Shown one piece after another: positions 42,400 through 54,020 of a stretch of 64,000 nt of DNA. Source of the stretch: Plasmopara viticola. Taxonomy: Eukaryota; Oomycota; Peronosporomycetes; Peronosporales; Peronosporaceae. Made by a program: the position numbers and the translations under genes. Every line of letters starts with the position of its first letter. Position 1 is the first letter of the stretch. The DNA lies in assembly GCA_001695595.3 (NCBI GenBank), contig MBPM02000063.1, positions 248,001-312,000 on the forward strand, written 5' to 3'. The notes under the pieces are model-generated. The model worked only from the letters and a program-made list of their open reading frames with translations, was not told the origin of the DNA and did not search any database.

Positions 42400-44080
42400 C
42401 TCCCACTCGACTCGACAGCCTTTTGTGCTTGAATGCCGAGCATGCTCCGAAGTTTTCAGAATTGAGTAGCTGGAATAAATTTCGCCATGATCTCGGCCAG
42501 CATATCTTGAATTGGACAGTACACGAGCATTACTTGGCCATCTTTAACCTTTTCGCGTAAAAAGTGAAAGCGAATGCCGATGGGTTTGGTGCATTTGTGG
42601 AATTCGGGATTCTTAGCCAAAGCGATGGAACCTTGGTTGTCTCCGTAGATCATGATCGCTCGACTACTTAATAATTCACCAAGCTCGCACAGGAAACTTT
42701 TCAACGAAGTCGCCTCTTGAGCTGCTTCCGTCAAAGCCGTGAACTCAGCTTCTGTCGAAGAAAGTGTAACTGTCCGTTGTTTCTTGCTTCTCTAGCTGAC
42801 TCAACCTCCATTCATCATGAACGCATAGCCGCTTGTGCTTCGTCGGGTTTCCAAATCGCCTGCCCAATCTGCATTTGAATAGCCTCGAAGTCCTTCTTGG
42901 TCTTGAGCTTCAAACATAATGTCATGCGTCTTTGTATCTTGCACGTATCTGAAGGGCTTTTTGAGTGCCTACCAGTGAGTTGGACATGGGTCCAAAGCAA
43001 ACTGGCTGGGTACTCGTACTGAGGCTGCTAGGTCCGACCGGGTCCCAACCATCAAGTACATGAGGCAACCAACGGCATTTCGATATGGGACTTTTGCCAT
43101 TGTCTCTTCATGGCAACACCCTCCATCGCACATAACCTTGGTCAACTTGAGTTCTGGATCTTGAGGCGTCTTGACGAATTTACTGTTTTCCATGCCGAAC
43201 TTTGTAAAGAATGTCACTCGCAGACTTAGTCTGAAGAATAGACACGTTACAAGTCAAAGTTTCTTGATCAATCTCCATGCCCAAAAAGAAGTTGAGACGA
43301 CCAACACCCGTCATTTCGAATCGCTCGCTGAGTGCTTTTTAGTCATCTTTAGCAGCTCGTCGATGTTGCATGCAAGCACCAGGTGATGAAGTAAAGTGCC
43401 ACGAGGATAAATTCTTCGTCATTGCGCTGGTCCTATAAACACTGGTCTGCATCACACTCTGTAAACTGCATTTTCAGCATTAACGCGTCAATTGTCTGAT
43501 TCCGCATTCGCGGTGACTGCTTCGAACCATAAAGAGAGCGCTTTAGCTGACAGACGTAGTTTGGGTATACGTCGTTGACATATCCGTCAGGTTGCACCAT
43601 GTAAATGTCCTCGTCCAGAGTGCCGTTGAGAAAGGCTGTCTTGACGTCCATCTGATGCAACGTCAAATTGTACTTGGACGACAGACTTAGTAGACTCCTG
43701 ATTGAAGTAAAGTTGGCCACTGGTGCAAAAGTCTCTTCGTAGTCGACACCGTACTTCTGGGAAAACCTTTAGCCACGAGTCGTGCCTTGAACCGCTCGAT
43801 CTCTCCGGCTTGATTTTCTTTGATTTGGTACTTAGTGTCTTGTCGTCAAAAGTATCTTCCATAAATTTGCGTCCCGACTTAGCAGAACGCGACCGCTAGC
43901 AATTTCTTTAAACCTGTACGCTATTTCCTGTTCCGAATAGCCAAGAAAACGGCACCAAGCCGAACGAGAATCAAACTTGGATCGTTTCTAATTAGAACCT
44001 GAGACCATAGCATGGCAGCCAAATACTTTTAGATTTGCCAACAAAGGCTTCTTGCCAGTCCACAGTTAAAACGGCGACAC
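42400..44080 (-). pseudogene. Mirror B1 3' half: integrase C-terminal part, RT, RNase H
   Basis: Minus-strand counterpart of 38712-40575. Integrase end at 44080 (F-stop-LWTGKKPLLANLKVFGCHA, same TAA as the left arm), hinge, RT (43433-43862: KFTSIRSLLSLSSKYNLTLHQMDV), the same destroyed YVDD (near 43390), MEIDQET, VPYRNAVGCLMYLMVGTRSDL. RNase H is more complete than on the left: ADWAGD...TSGYAFMMNGG, TEAEFTAL, YGDNQGSIALAKNPEFHK, FHFLREKVKDGQVML, MLAEIMAKFIPATQF. A shift lies near 42800. Confidence 0.87.
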
Positions 44081-44085
44081 ATCAT
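44081..44085 (+). other. Target-site duplication of the mirror A2
   Basis: ATCAT before TGGTGAGGG. It reproduces the left-arm B1/A2 junction and so confirms the A2 insertion point. Confidence 0.8.
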
Positions 44086-44301
44086 TGGTGAGGGTTATGG
44101 ATTTCAGGTAACGTACACAACCCAACTCAGTCCAAGGTAATTACGTCTTGTAGAATGAGTAATTACGAGAAGTAGAAGTGTAAGCCTCAATAAATCAATC
44201 ACTTCCAAAATTACTTCCTCTCAGTCAAGTGTCTTCGCTTCAACGCAAAGGACTCTTCGCTTCTTAAGCCTTCCTTACCTTCCGGCCTTAGAGACTTAAC
44301 A
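44086..44301 (+). repeat. 5' LTR of mirror A2
   Basis: 216 bp, TGGTGAGGGTTATGG...GACTTAACA. Carries AATAAATCAATCACTTCC. A 46-bp deletion relative to the left arm lies after GTCCAA. Confidence 0.87.
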
Positions 44302-44313
44302 GGTTATGAGCCC
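44302..44313 (+). other. Primer-binding site of mirror A2
   Basis: GGTTATGAGCCC, an exact family consensus, with the Gag ATG at 44306 inside it. Confidence 0.72.
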
Positions 44314-45341
44314 AACGACCATGTCTCTCACTCAAAATGTCTCGTCAAAAGTGCTTGTCGACAAGTTCAACGGAGATAACTACGCTACGTTGTGCCGATA
44401 CATGCGCGGAGTTTTTCTTACCAAATTGGTGTGGCACAGCGATGAGTACGTCAGAGCCAGCAACATTGTGTTCGGCTTGATGCTATTAAATATGGACGCG
44501 AACTACTATCATGTAGTCAACAACTGCGAAGAAGCTTATGCTGCCTGGATCCGTAATAAAACACTTTACGGCGGGTCACAAAAGGCTGGACTCATTTACT
44601 TGAAGCGCCAACTTTTCAGCATGGAAATGGCGGAAGACGACAACGTCCTGCATCACTGCAATGAGGCTCTTAACATCAGCGCCAAGCTCAGTAGTATCGG
44701 TGCCAAGATGGAAAATGATAACGTCGCGATTTGTCTGCTTCGGAGTCTGCTAAAAAGCTACGAGAACGTCGTGCTAAACTTGGAAATGAGCAGTGCAGAA
44801 TTGCGGACGCAAGAAGTTGTGAAGGTGCTGACGAACGAGCACATCAAGCAATAAGGGGAGAGGACCCCAACGGTGAGAACTGAAGATGCAGCCAAGAAGT
44901 TCAGTGCCGAAAGAGAGTCCCGCCAATGCACATATTGTGGTAAATGGGGGCATACGATGGAACGATGCTGGACCAAGCAAAGAGATGACAATCGAGGAGC
45001 TCGACGCGGCGTGCAAAATCGTGGACGCGGAGCTCGCAATGTACTGTTTCGGTACAACAAAGACAGCGATTACGATCGGATCGCATTTGCAGTATCACTG
45101 AAATGCGAGCTGTCTTCGGGCAAGGAAATGCCAGGCATGTGGACCATTGACAGTAGTGCCACGCACCACATATGCTACGACAAATCCAAGTTTGGACCCT
45201 GGAGGAACAAAATCGTGGCGAGCTTTAGGTAGCAGATGGAAACAAAACTGCAATTATGGATGTAGAAACAATATTTGAGCAGGTGGTGGTACCCAACGGT
45301 GACATACGCGACACCGAGATCAAAGATGCGTTTTACGTTCC
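44306..45341 (+). pseudogene. Mirror A2: Gag and protease
   Basis: Starts [23 protein letters not shown] and is open for 182 codons, better than the left copy, although 15 codons are deleted in frame after [33 protein letters not shown] and [21 protein letters not shown] lead to a TAA after NEHIKQ (44852-44854). Intact CCHC CTYCGKWGHTMERC (about 44930), Arg/Gly-rich tail ([13 protein letters not shown]), then protease-like TIDSSATHHICYDKSK with Gly changed to Ser in the DSG active site. A further stop at 45230. Ends at GTTCC against the mirror A4 LTR. Confidence 0.88.
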
Positions 45342-45632
45342 TGTTGAAATTCTGAAGCGAAGGAGTGGGAAGCGAAGCTTGCGGGGAGCAAAGAGTGAAA
45401 AAGGCGCTTGAGCTGTTGAAGGAAGTTTCGAAAGGGATTCATTTAATGTTAAACCTAGCTGATGGAAATGCACTAGCTCTTCCTATCATTTAGTTCGTCT
45501 AATCACAATCATTCCTTACTCATCCAATTATCCTGCTCGTCTAATCAACGTGCGATCGTATTGGACCGGTACGGGCTAACCGGTTTATGGGTGCAGCTGG
45601 TACATTGTACTATAAACCGGTTACCCTCAACA
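45342..45632 (-). repeat. 3' LTR of mirror A4
   Basis: 291 bp, TGTTGAGGGTAACCGG...TTTCAACA in minus sense. Flanked by GTTCC (45337-45341). Differs from the left-arm 3' LTR by 10 substitutions and one indel, the clock for the palindrome. Confidence 0.9.
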
Positions 45633-45639
45633 CGCCTCC

Positions 45640-46990
45640 TCAATGCGAACATGCGTGGATGCCGAGACCTGTCGTTGTGTCCTTGTGACGTGGTCCTGGA
45701 AGAGCCTTGGTCATGATGTCCGCGAGCATGATGGCTGTCTCGCAGTACTCCAGCTTGACTTCAACGCGTTTGACTTCATCACGGATGTGATGTTACTTGA
45801 TGTCTATGTGCTTGGCACATCCATGGATCACTGGATTCTTCGTAATCTTGATGCATGACTGGTTGTCCTCAAAGATCTTAACTTCCGTGCAGGAGATGAT
45901 GGATCCACTTGCCTTCTTGTATAGCCAGACTCAAAGCGATGTACTCTGCTTCGCTGGTAGAGAGCGACACACTTGACTGCTTCTTGCTTCCCCGACTGTT
46001 GGGTGCGTTCACCAATATGAACGCGTAGCCCGAAGTCGACTTGCGGTCCGAGTGGTCGCCTGCCCAGTCTGCGTCCGAGTATGCGCGGAAGTCCACTTTC
46101 TTTCCGGATTAAAACAAAGTCCATACGACTTGGTTCCTTGGAGGTAGCGGAGAATTCTCTTGACTGCAGTCCAATGCTCGTCTCGAGGGTTATCCATAAA
46201 CCGCGACGCATACCCAGCGGCAAAGGCGATATCCGGGCGAGTCGCTGTCATTAGATGCATAAGTGCACCGATTGCTTCACGGAACGGAACGCTTTTTGCT
46301 GTCGGCTTGTCACTTGGAACAAGTCGAGTGCTTGGATCCGCCGGGCTTACAACGGGCTTGCTGTCGTGCATGCCGAAGCTCTTGAGTATGTCTTCGATGT
46401 AGCGCCGCTGGCACACTGTCACACTGCCGTCAAGGCTTTTCACCGGCTCCATACCCAGGACGAAGGCGCAGTCACCGCTGTCCGTCATCTCGAAGCGCGT
46501 CTTCAAGTCATTCTTGGTGCGCGCGATAAGGTCGGTCCAGCTTCCTGTGACGAGTACATCGTCGACGTAGACCAGAAGCAGTACGCAGTGGACATCCACA
46601 ATCTTGATGTACAGGGAGGCAGGGATCGAAAGCTGAAACTTGGAAGCCGACGGAGCACACAAACTCGTCGAAGGTCTCTCTCAGACTCGCGTGGCTTACT
46701 CGAGATCATAGATGGCCTCAACCAGCTCGAGACAGTCAAAGTCATCATTGAGCTCAACACCTTCCGGCGTTGCGCAAAACACTTGCTCTTTCATGACGCG
46801 GTACAAGAATGCCGTCACCACATCCAAGTTGGTCAAAAGGCCAGTCGAAGTACTTGGCGATCGCAATGATCATTTGCAAAGTCACATACTTGATAACAGG
46901 CGAGAATGTCTCCGTGTAGTCGATGCCGTATTTTCGCTTGAACCCCTTCGCAACTGGGCAAGCTTTATACTTCTCAATCAATTCAGCAGC
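45640..46990 (-). pseudogene. Mirror A4: RT and RNase H
   Basis: Counterpart of 35700-37062. RT GFKRKYGIDYTETFSPVIKYVTLQM, then a 1-nt shift after FDQL (about 46840) private to this arm. Open 46009-46662 with an intact catalytic LLVYVDDVLVTGS (about 46560), MEPVKSLDGSVTVCQRRYIEDIL, REAIGALMHLMTATRPDIAFAAGY and ILRYLQGTKSYG. A shift near 46110 leads to the RNase H frame (YSDADWAGDHSDRKSTSGYAFILVNAPNSRGSKKQ, without the left-arm TAG), a deletion near 45890, then family A terminus residues to TGA at 45640. Confidence 0.87.
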
Positions 46991-48527
46991 TTTGTGCTTG
47001 ATCTTGAATACCCATTTGGTTTCAATGGCACGTTGTCCATTCGGTAGTTTTGCCGCTCGAAATACTCCACGGAGTCGCATCGACTTATCTCTCTTTGAAT
47101 GGCTTCGCGCCAGTGCACCTGTTCCGGTCCATTAACTGCGTTTTGATATGTCGTTGGCTCGGAAAAATCAGTAATTTCGACAGCGTTGGCGCTTGCTCGC
47201 CATGATCTAGCCACTGAAGACGTGCCGTCTTCATTCACTTGGCCGTCTTTTTCTTCTTCATTCACCGTAGTGGGCACGCCTAGTCGGCCTTTAGCTTGAG
47301 GCTGAACGGGATCTTCGGGGGCACTTGCTTCTTCCAAACCAATGTTTTGACTCGTTGAGCGCGTATTTGAGATCCTGTTGCGCGAACTTGAGTGGTCGGG
47401 CTTGCGCTTTCTTGTGTATTTGAACTCCATCGATCCTGGGTCGTCGATATCGAGGGAATCGAAGTCGAACAGCGAATCATGGTCGTCATCGTCTGAGCGT
47501 TCCGCAAAGTTGCCGAAGCTTGATTCGTCGAAGTTGACGTCGCGACTGATCACCACCTTCCCTGCTTCGAAGTCAAAGACGCGGTATGCCTTAGAACATT
47601 CCTCTTAGCCGATGAAAATTCCCTCACGAGCCTTAGCGTCACACTTGAGACGTTATTCTCCTGGTGTTAGGATGAAAGCTTTGCTCCCAAAAACTCGCAT
47701 GTGTTTGACGCTTGGCTTGGTCTTGTACAAAATTTCGTAAGGCGTTTTGGCGAGTACTTTCGGAGACGGTAGTCGATTCTTGATGCAGATCGCTACTATT
47801 GACGCTTCAGCGCAAACGCTTTGTCCAAACCGGCGTGATGTACCATGCTGGGACCGATCATAACGATAGTCCGGTTGGCTCGCTCTGCAGTGCTGTTTGT
47901 CTGGTGCGCGTAGCGGACTGTGGGCTGCACCTCGATGCCATGATTGTCGTAGAAATTCAGTAGGGAGTCGATTGCAAACTCCTTGGCCCCGTCATGACGC
48001 ACAAACTTGACCTTGGCACTGAACTACTTCTCAACCTTGAAAATGTACCTGCGCAGACAGGCTTCAATTTCCGACTCGGGTCGCAAACTGGATTTAGCCA
48101 TACACCCACTTGCCTCGTCCGCGATGATCAGCATATATTTGCTGCCACCAAGCGACTCGTGCTCCATTACAACGCAGCTGTCGAAGCGTAGAAACTCAAA
48201 AGGGGCATACTTGGGCTTGCTTGGATTGCTCGGGAATGGTTTTTGGACCATCTTCCCTTGCTGGCATCCTCGGCACAAACCAGGTGATTTAGAGGGTGGC
48301 TTGGCGTCCTTGATCATATTGCTGTCGATCCTTTTGCGAAGGACATCAACCGGAGCATGACCCATGCGAGCGTGCAAGTCCACACCGCTACCTTGCACGA
48401 CTGCATTGGCACAGCGTTGCGGCGTTCAAAGCCAGTAGAGTCCGTTGGTGAGATCCGCAGTCGCAACAACTTGCTTAGACTTCTTGTGAGCAACGTGCAT
48501 CTTCGACCCGTCAAATACAGCCTGAAA
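46991..48527 (-). pseudogene. Mirror A4: pre-integrase domain, integrase, hinge
   Basis: Integrase at 48024-48398 ([45 protein letters not shown]) with the same TAG after FKVEK as the left arm, then VRHDGAKEFAIDS and AERANRTIVMIGPSMV (48002-47796). The 192-codon hinge ORF 46978-47556 differs from the left copy by one visible residue (VNED for VHED), which shows how alike the arms are. Confidence 0.87.
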
Positions 48528-49663
48528 CTAGCCACTCTTATTTATCTGCGGAATCGACAGCAGATTCTTGCTTATGCTTGGAACGTATAGCATATCCTTT
48601 ATTTCGATTTCACGCTTGTTGCCATTGGGAGGAACCACTCGTTCGATGATGGTCCCTACGCCCTTGAATTCAACCTTGTTACCGTCAGCAATAGACAATT
48701 CGCCTTCGTGGTCTTCATGAAGCACGGCGAACTTGGTCTTGTCGTTGCATATGTGATGCGTGGCACCACTTTCAATGGCCCAGAGTCCCGATGCGTTGCT
48801 AGTCGTTGACATGCCGCATTCCAGCGAGACTGCGAAGGCGACTCGATCGTCGTAGTCGTTGTAGTCGTTACGCCACTGGACATTGTTAGCCACGCGTCCA
48901 CGGTTGTTGCCGCCGCGCTTCGGGCCCCGATTCTCGTCCTTCTGCTTGGCCCAGCACCACTCAGCCGAGTACCCCAATTTCCCGCAGTACGTGCACTGGT
49001 GAGGCTCCCGATCAGTGCTGAACGCACGGGCCGCGTCTTCGGTTTTGATCGCCAGAGTCTTCTCGCCCTGCCGCTTGATATGCTCGTTCGTGAGCACTTT
49101 GACAAAGTCTTGCGTTTTCAGCTTCGCAGTGCTCATCTCCAAGTTCAAAACCACGCTCTCGTAGCTCTTGGGGAGACTGCGCAGCAAGCAGATCGCCACG
49201 TCCTCGTCCTCCATCTTGGCGCCAATGCTGCTGAGCTTGGTGCTGATGTTGAGGACCTCGTTGCAATGTTGTAGCACATTGCCGCCTTCCGATATCTCCA
49301 TGCTGAAGAGCTGTAGCTTGAGATAGATGCAACCAGCCTTCTAGGATCCACCGTAAAGTGTCTTCACACGCACCCATGCGACCCATGCTTCCTCGCAGTC
49401 ATCGATGACGTGATGGTAGTCCGCGTCCATGTGGAGCAGCATAAGTCTGATGGCGATGTTGTCGAGCTTGACGTACTCATCCTTGGCACGAGCGTCGGTG
49501 AAGGTAGGAGTCGTCTGGCGATATACCACATGCCACGTTGACTTAGTCAGGAACATGCCACGCATGTAGCGGCTCTACGTCACGTAGTTGTCTTTGTTAA
49601 TTTTTTGTCGATGGAGACTTTGGTGGAAACGTGTTGCGCAGTGAACATGATAGTTAAGCTCAT
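48528..49663 (-). pseudogene. Mirror A4: Gag and protease with empty B5 site
   Basis: From ATG 49663. Gag core 49341-49565 ([19 protein letters not shown]) with a TAG before it (SRYMR region, W-to-stop) and a stop at the Lys of SQKAG. Then 48528-49301 is open for 257 codons: [44 protein letters not shown], knuckle [14 protein letters not shown] (His and last position altered), protease [19 protein letters not shown] (Asp to Glu at the active site) and continuous sequence to QINKSG. B5 is absent here. Confidence 0.89.
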
Positions 49664-49667
49664 AACC

Positions 49668-49977
49668 TGTTGGATTTCTGAAGCGAAGAAGTGGGGGGCG
49701 AAGCTTGCGGGGAGCGAAGAGCGAAGAAGGCACTTTGTTCTGAAGGAAGATTCGAAAGCGATTTATTTAATGTTAGTTCCTACTGATGAGACATGCACTA
49801 GCTCTTATTATCATTAAGTTCGTATAATCACAATAATTCCTTACTCGTCCAATCAACCTACTCGTCTAATCAAGGTGTGGTCGTATTGGACCGGTTCGGG
49901 ATAACCGGTTAATGGGTACATTTTTTTACAGTGTACTAAGTGAACCCATACAGACCGGTCAGTATGTGCTTGTAACT
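49668..49977 (-). repeat. Hybrid LTR shared by mirror A4 and A5
   Basis: 310 bp. The R/U5 side (TGTCTCATCA.TAGGAACTAACATTA and one 38-bp unit) matches the A4 LTR. The U3 side (GTTACAAGCACATACTGACCGGTC...TATGGGTTCACTTAGTACACTG) matches A3 and A7 LTRs. It is 5' LTR of mirror A4 and 3' LTR of A5, so it looks like the product of LTR-LTR recombination. Confidence 0.82.
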
Positions 49978-51520
49978 CGCCCCTTAAATGCGAACACGCG
50001 TGGATGCCGAATGCCATCGTCATATTTTCGTGACGAGGTCCGCCGAGTCCCTTCGTCATAATGTCCGCCAGCATGATCGCAGTCTTGCAGTACTCTAACT
50101 TCACTTCACCGCGCTTGACCTCATCACGAATGTGGTGGTACTTGATGTCAATGTGCTTGGCCCGACCATGATTCACCAGATTCATTGTCATCTTGATACA
50201 CGACTGGTTGTCTTCCATGATCTTGATCTCAGGCTTCGACTTGTCCATCGCTGCAGCCAAAATCTCGCAGAGTAGACGATGCACCCATTTGTCCTCTTGA
50301 ATCGCAAGCCTTAGAGCGATGTATTCCGCTTTGCTTGTAGACAATGACACACTTGATTGCTTCTCGCCTCTCCAGCTCACAGGAGCATCCATATAGCCTT
50401 AAGTCGACTTGCGGTCAGCATGATGTCCGGTCCAGTCTGCGTCAGAATTTCCACGAAAGTCCACCTTGTTGCCGGGCTTGAAACAAAGACCGTGTGACTT
50501 GGTCCCTAGTAGGTAGCGTAGAATGCGCTTGACTGCAAACCAGTGCTCGGCTTGTGGATTCTCCATGAAGCTCGAGACGTAGCCAACAGCAAAGGCAATC
50601 TCTGGACGTGTCGCGGTCGTCAAGTGCATGAGACCACCCACTGCTTCACGAAATGGAGCGGACCTTGGATGTTGCATTACTCGAAACCAGCCGGAAACTC
50701 ATATATGTCGGACTCATCACAGCCTTGCAGTCATCCTTGCCAAAACGCTCGAGAATGTCCTTTACGTAGCGTCGCTAGCACATTGTCACGCTGCCGTCAG
50801 CGTTGTCCACTAGCTCAGTACCCAAAACAAACGCACACTTGCCACTGTCCGTCATCTCGAAGCGCGTCTTCAAGTCACTTTTGATTCGCGTGTTCAGTTC
50901 ACTTGAGCTGCCGGTAGCTAGCACATCATCTACGTACACCAGCAAAAATACACACTTGCCGTCTGTTACCTTGATGAACAGACATGGGTCGAAATGGGAC
51001 ACTTGGAAACCGATCGAGCACACAAACTCGTCAAACGTCTCGTGCCATACGCGCGAAGCTTGTTCCGGGCCGTAAATCGCCTTGACCAATTCCAAACAAA
51101 TGTGGTCACCGTCAAGCTCCACTCCTCGTGGCACCACATAATACACGACTTCTTTCATAACGCTGTACAGGAATGCCGCCACCACTTCAAGCTGATCCAC
51201 AGGCCACCCAAAGTACTTGGTCAAGCTGATCACCATTGGCAATGTCACATACTTGACAACGGGCGAGAACGTTCCCGTGGAGTCGATGCTGTGCTTTTAC
51301 TTGAACCCTTTAGCCACGAGGCGCGCCTTGTACTTCTCGATTGATCCATCGGCCTTACGCTTGATCTTGAACACCCACTAGGTTCCAATGGCGTGCTGTC
51401 CGGTGGGCAATTTAGCAGCTCGAAACACACCACGAAGTTGCAATGAGTGTAGTTCTGCATGGATTGCCTTGCGCCAGTGAACTTGGTCAGGCCCGCTAAC
51501 AGCACCATAAAATGTCGTTG
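49978..51520 (-). pseudogene. A5 element: RT and RNase H
   Basis: RT begins QVHWRKAIHAELHSLQLRGVFRAAKL (51500) with stops at GT-stop-WVFK and GFK-stop-KH. Open 50775-51248: YVTLPMVISLTKYFGWPVDQLEVVAAFLYSVMKE and catalytic LLVYVDDVLATGS (about 50930, intact), ending in a TAG at VTMC-stop. RNase H: LMHLTTATRPEIAFAVGYVSSF (50399-50677), SDADWTGHHADRKST, a small shift, WRGEKQSSVSLSTSKAEYIAL, MEDNQSC, IMLADIMTKGLGGPRHENMTMAFGIHACSH. The terminal stop codon has been lost before the tract GGGGCG, so the frame runs into the LTR. Confidence 0.87.
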
Positions 51521-52760
51521 GCTTTAACAGATCGCCGGCTTCAACCGCGTTGGCACTTGCTCGCCAAAAGACAAGAGAGGTAGAGTCGTCACCCGATGTG
51601 GCTTTCTCTTGTTCATTCGCGGAATAGAGTGACATCCGTTCGACTTTCTGCGCTTGGCTCGACGTTCGTTTGACCCTTCTGGGGCACTTCCCTCTTCAAG
51701 TCCAGCTCCGTAGTGCTCATGGGTGGTGTTTGTCGAGTCGCGATCAGTATTCCTCACACTTGCACGCTCCTTGCGTTTCCCTGCCGGTTTGAAGATCATC
51801 GGGTGAGTTGCATCCGGATCACTGATGCTTAGCGAGTCGAGGTCGAAATCATCATCGTCATCGCCATCATCACCAATACCCATATCCAAAAAATCCTGAA
51901 ACCTGATTTGTCGAAGATGATAGCGCGATTAATCACCACTTGCCCAGCTTCAATGTCAAAAACCCTGTAAGCCTTGGACACCTCTTCGTAAACCACGAAA
52001 ATTTCTGTACGAGCCTTGGGGTCCTACTTGAACCGCTTTTCCTTTGGAGTGAGAACGTATGCAAAAGCACGCATATGCTTGACGCTTGGCTTGAACTTGT
52101 GCACAATCTCAAAAGTAGTCTTGTCGTTGATCTTGGGCGACGGAAGGCGATTCTTGATGTAGAAAATCACTATAGCAGCTTCACCCCAAAAACACTTGTC
52201 CAACTTGGCATGGTGCAATATGCTGGTCCTGATGGCGCGCTCCGCTGTGCCGTTGGTCTGATGTGCGTATGGCACCGTGTTTGCTCGATACCTTCATCTT
52301 CGTAGAAACTTGAAGCGAGCTAGTTGCAAACTCACGGGCTCCGTCGTGTCGTACAAATTTGACCTTCTTGCCGAACTTGGTCTGCACCATCAAGATGTAC
52401 TTCTTGACACAGTCCCCACTCTCAGATTTCGCACGCAGGCAGAAAGCCTTCATGCACCCGCTAACTTCATCCACGATCAACAAGAGATACTTGCTCCCGC
52501 CGAGAGAGTTTGTCTCCATGGCTCCACAGATGTCGAAGTGGAGCAGCTTAAAAGTGTCATAGCTGCGCTTGTCCCGGTTGCTTGGGATTGGTTTTCGAAC
52601 CATCTTTTCGTGCTGATACCCTCGACATGCACTTGATCCACTTGACTTGATAGGCACGTTTGCATCCTTGATCATGTCGGTGGTCACCATCCTGCGAAGC
52701 ACGTCAACTGGAGCATGACCCATCCGTGCGTGTAAGTCGACACCACTGTTCCCACGTGTA
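51521..52760 (-). pseudogene. A5 element: integrase and hinge
   Basis: [30 protein letters not shown] (second Cys of the zinc-like site lost), integrase HFDICGAMETNSLGG (Pro to Ala) and VRHDGAREFATSSL, then a shift at about 52310. NGTAERAIRTSILHHAKLDKCFWGEAA and KPSVKHMRAF follow in another frame (52024-52275). The hinge (51524-51889) is acidic (DMGIGDDGDDDDDFDLDSL) followed by a Lys/Arg-rich stretch and contains stops at its upper edge. Confidence 0.86.
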
Positions 52761-54016
52761 GTCGCATGTGCCGAGCGCTATGCCGTGCGAATGCAACACA
52801 GTCCATTGACAAGATCTGCTGTGGCCTTCACTTGATGCGAGGATTCCCGCGCAATGTGCATGTCCGCGCCATCAAACACTACTTTAAACTTGCCACTCTT
52901 CTTGATCTGCGGTACAGACAGCAACTTCTTGTTCATCATCGGCACATACCTTGCATCCTTGATTTCAATGTCGCGTTCTTCACCATCGGACAGAATCACT
53001 CGTTTAACGATGGAGCCAACGTCCTTGATCTCGGCCTTGTTGCCGTCAGCCACCGATAGCTCGATTTTATCTTGCTCATTCAGCATGATGAAAATGGCCT
53101 TGTTGTTGCAGATGTGGTGCGTAGCACCGCTGTCGATCGCCCACATCCCTGGCATATTCTTGCCTGTTGGAAGTCCACATTCCAACGATACAGCAAACGC
53201 AACACGATCGTTCTCGTAATCATCGTTGGGTCGATAGTAAATGTTGTTGGCTCCGCGTCCACGAGCTTGGCCGCCGCGTCGAGCACCTCGATTGTCGTCC
53301 TTTTGCTTGGTCCAGCACCGCTCCACGGACTGCCCCAATTTTTACCAATATGTGCTTTTGCAAGACTCACGATCAGCACTAAATGCCTTCACCGCATCTT
53401 CGGTCTCGATCATCGGAGTCTTTGGACTTTGCCGCTTGATATGCTCATTCATGAGGACCTTACAACGTCTTGAGTCCGTAGTTCTGCGTTGCTGATCTCC
53501 AAGTTAAGAACCACGTTCTCAGAACTTCTAGGGAGACTTCGCAGCAAGCAGATCGCAACGTCTTCATCCTCCTTCTTAGCACCAAAGCCGCTGAGCTTGG
53601 CGCTGCTGCTGAGGACTTCGTTGCAATGGTGCATGACGTTGTCGTCTTCCGCCATCTCTATACTGAAGAGTTGACGCATCAAGTAGATGCGCCCAGCCTT
53701 CTGTGATCCGCCGTAAAGCGTCTTGATATGTTGCCACGCGACCCACGCTTCCTCGCAGTCATCAACCACGTGATGGTAGTCGGTCTCCATATCCAGGAGC
53801 ATCAGACCGGGAGCGACGTTGCTGTCTTGACGTACTCGTCCGCAGCACGAGCATCGGCGAAGGTCGGAGTCACCTCTCGGTTGACCACGTGCCATACCAA
53901 CTTGGTCAGGAATACGCCACGCATGTAGCGGTTCCACGTGGCAAAGCTGTCGCCGTTGAATGTTTCGATGGTGATCTTGGCCGAGACGTTGTGCGCGAAG
54001 GTCATAGTCGTTGCAT
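52761..54016 (-). pseudogene. A5 element: Gag and protease
   Basis: ATG 54016 lies in a shortened primer site (GGTTATGCAACG). The family A Gag frame [39 protein letters not shown] is at 53802-54101. A 1-nt-type shift near 53820 leads to [42 protein letters not shown] and [21 protein letters not shown]. The knuckle is broken by a stop near 53340 ([14 protein letters not shown]). Protease [19 protein letters not shown] (about 53130) is open from 53338 to 52778 with [18 protein letters not shown], ending at a stop in the pre-integrase domain. Confidence 0.87.
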
Positions 54017-54020
54017 AACC

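Larger units (their letters stand above)
42121..49830 (-). repeat. Right arm of the large palindrome
   Basis: Reverse complement of the left arm, from the B1 LTR through B1 RNase H-RT-IN, A2 LTR and gag, and A4 without B5, to within the A4 5' LTR, where sequence switches to an A3-like U3 and the A5 element. Keeps segments lost on the left (about 240 bp of B1 RNase H) and lacks others (45 bp of A2 gag, 46 bp of A2 LTR). Outer limit approximate. Confidence 0.88.
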
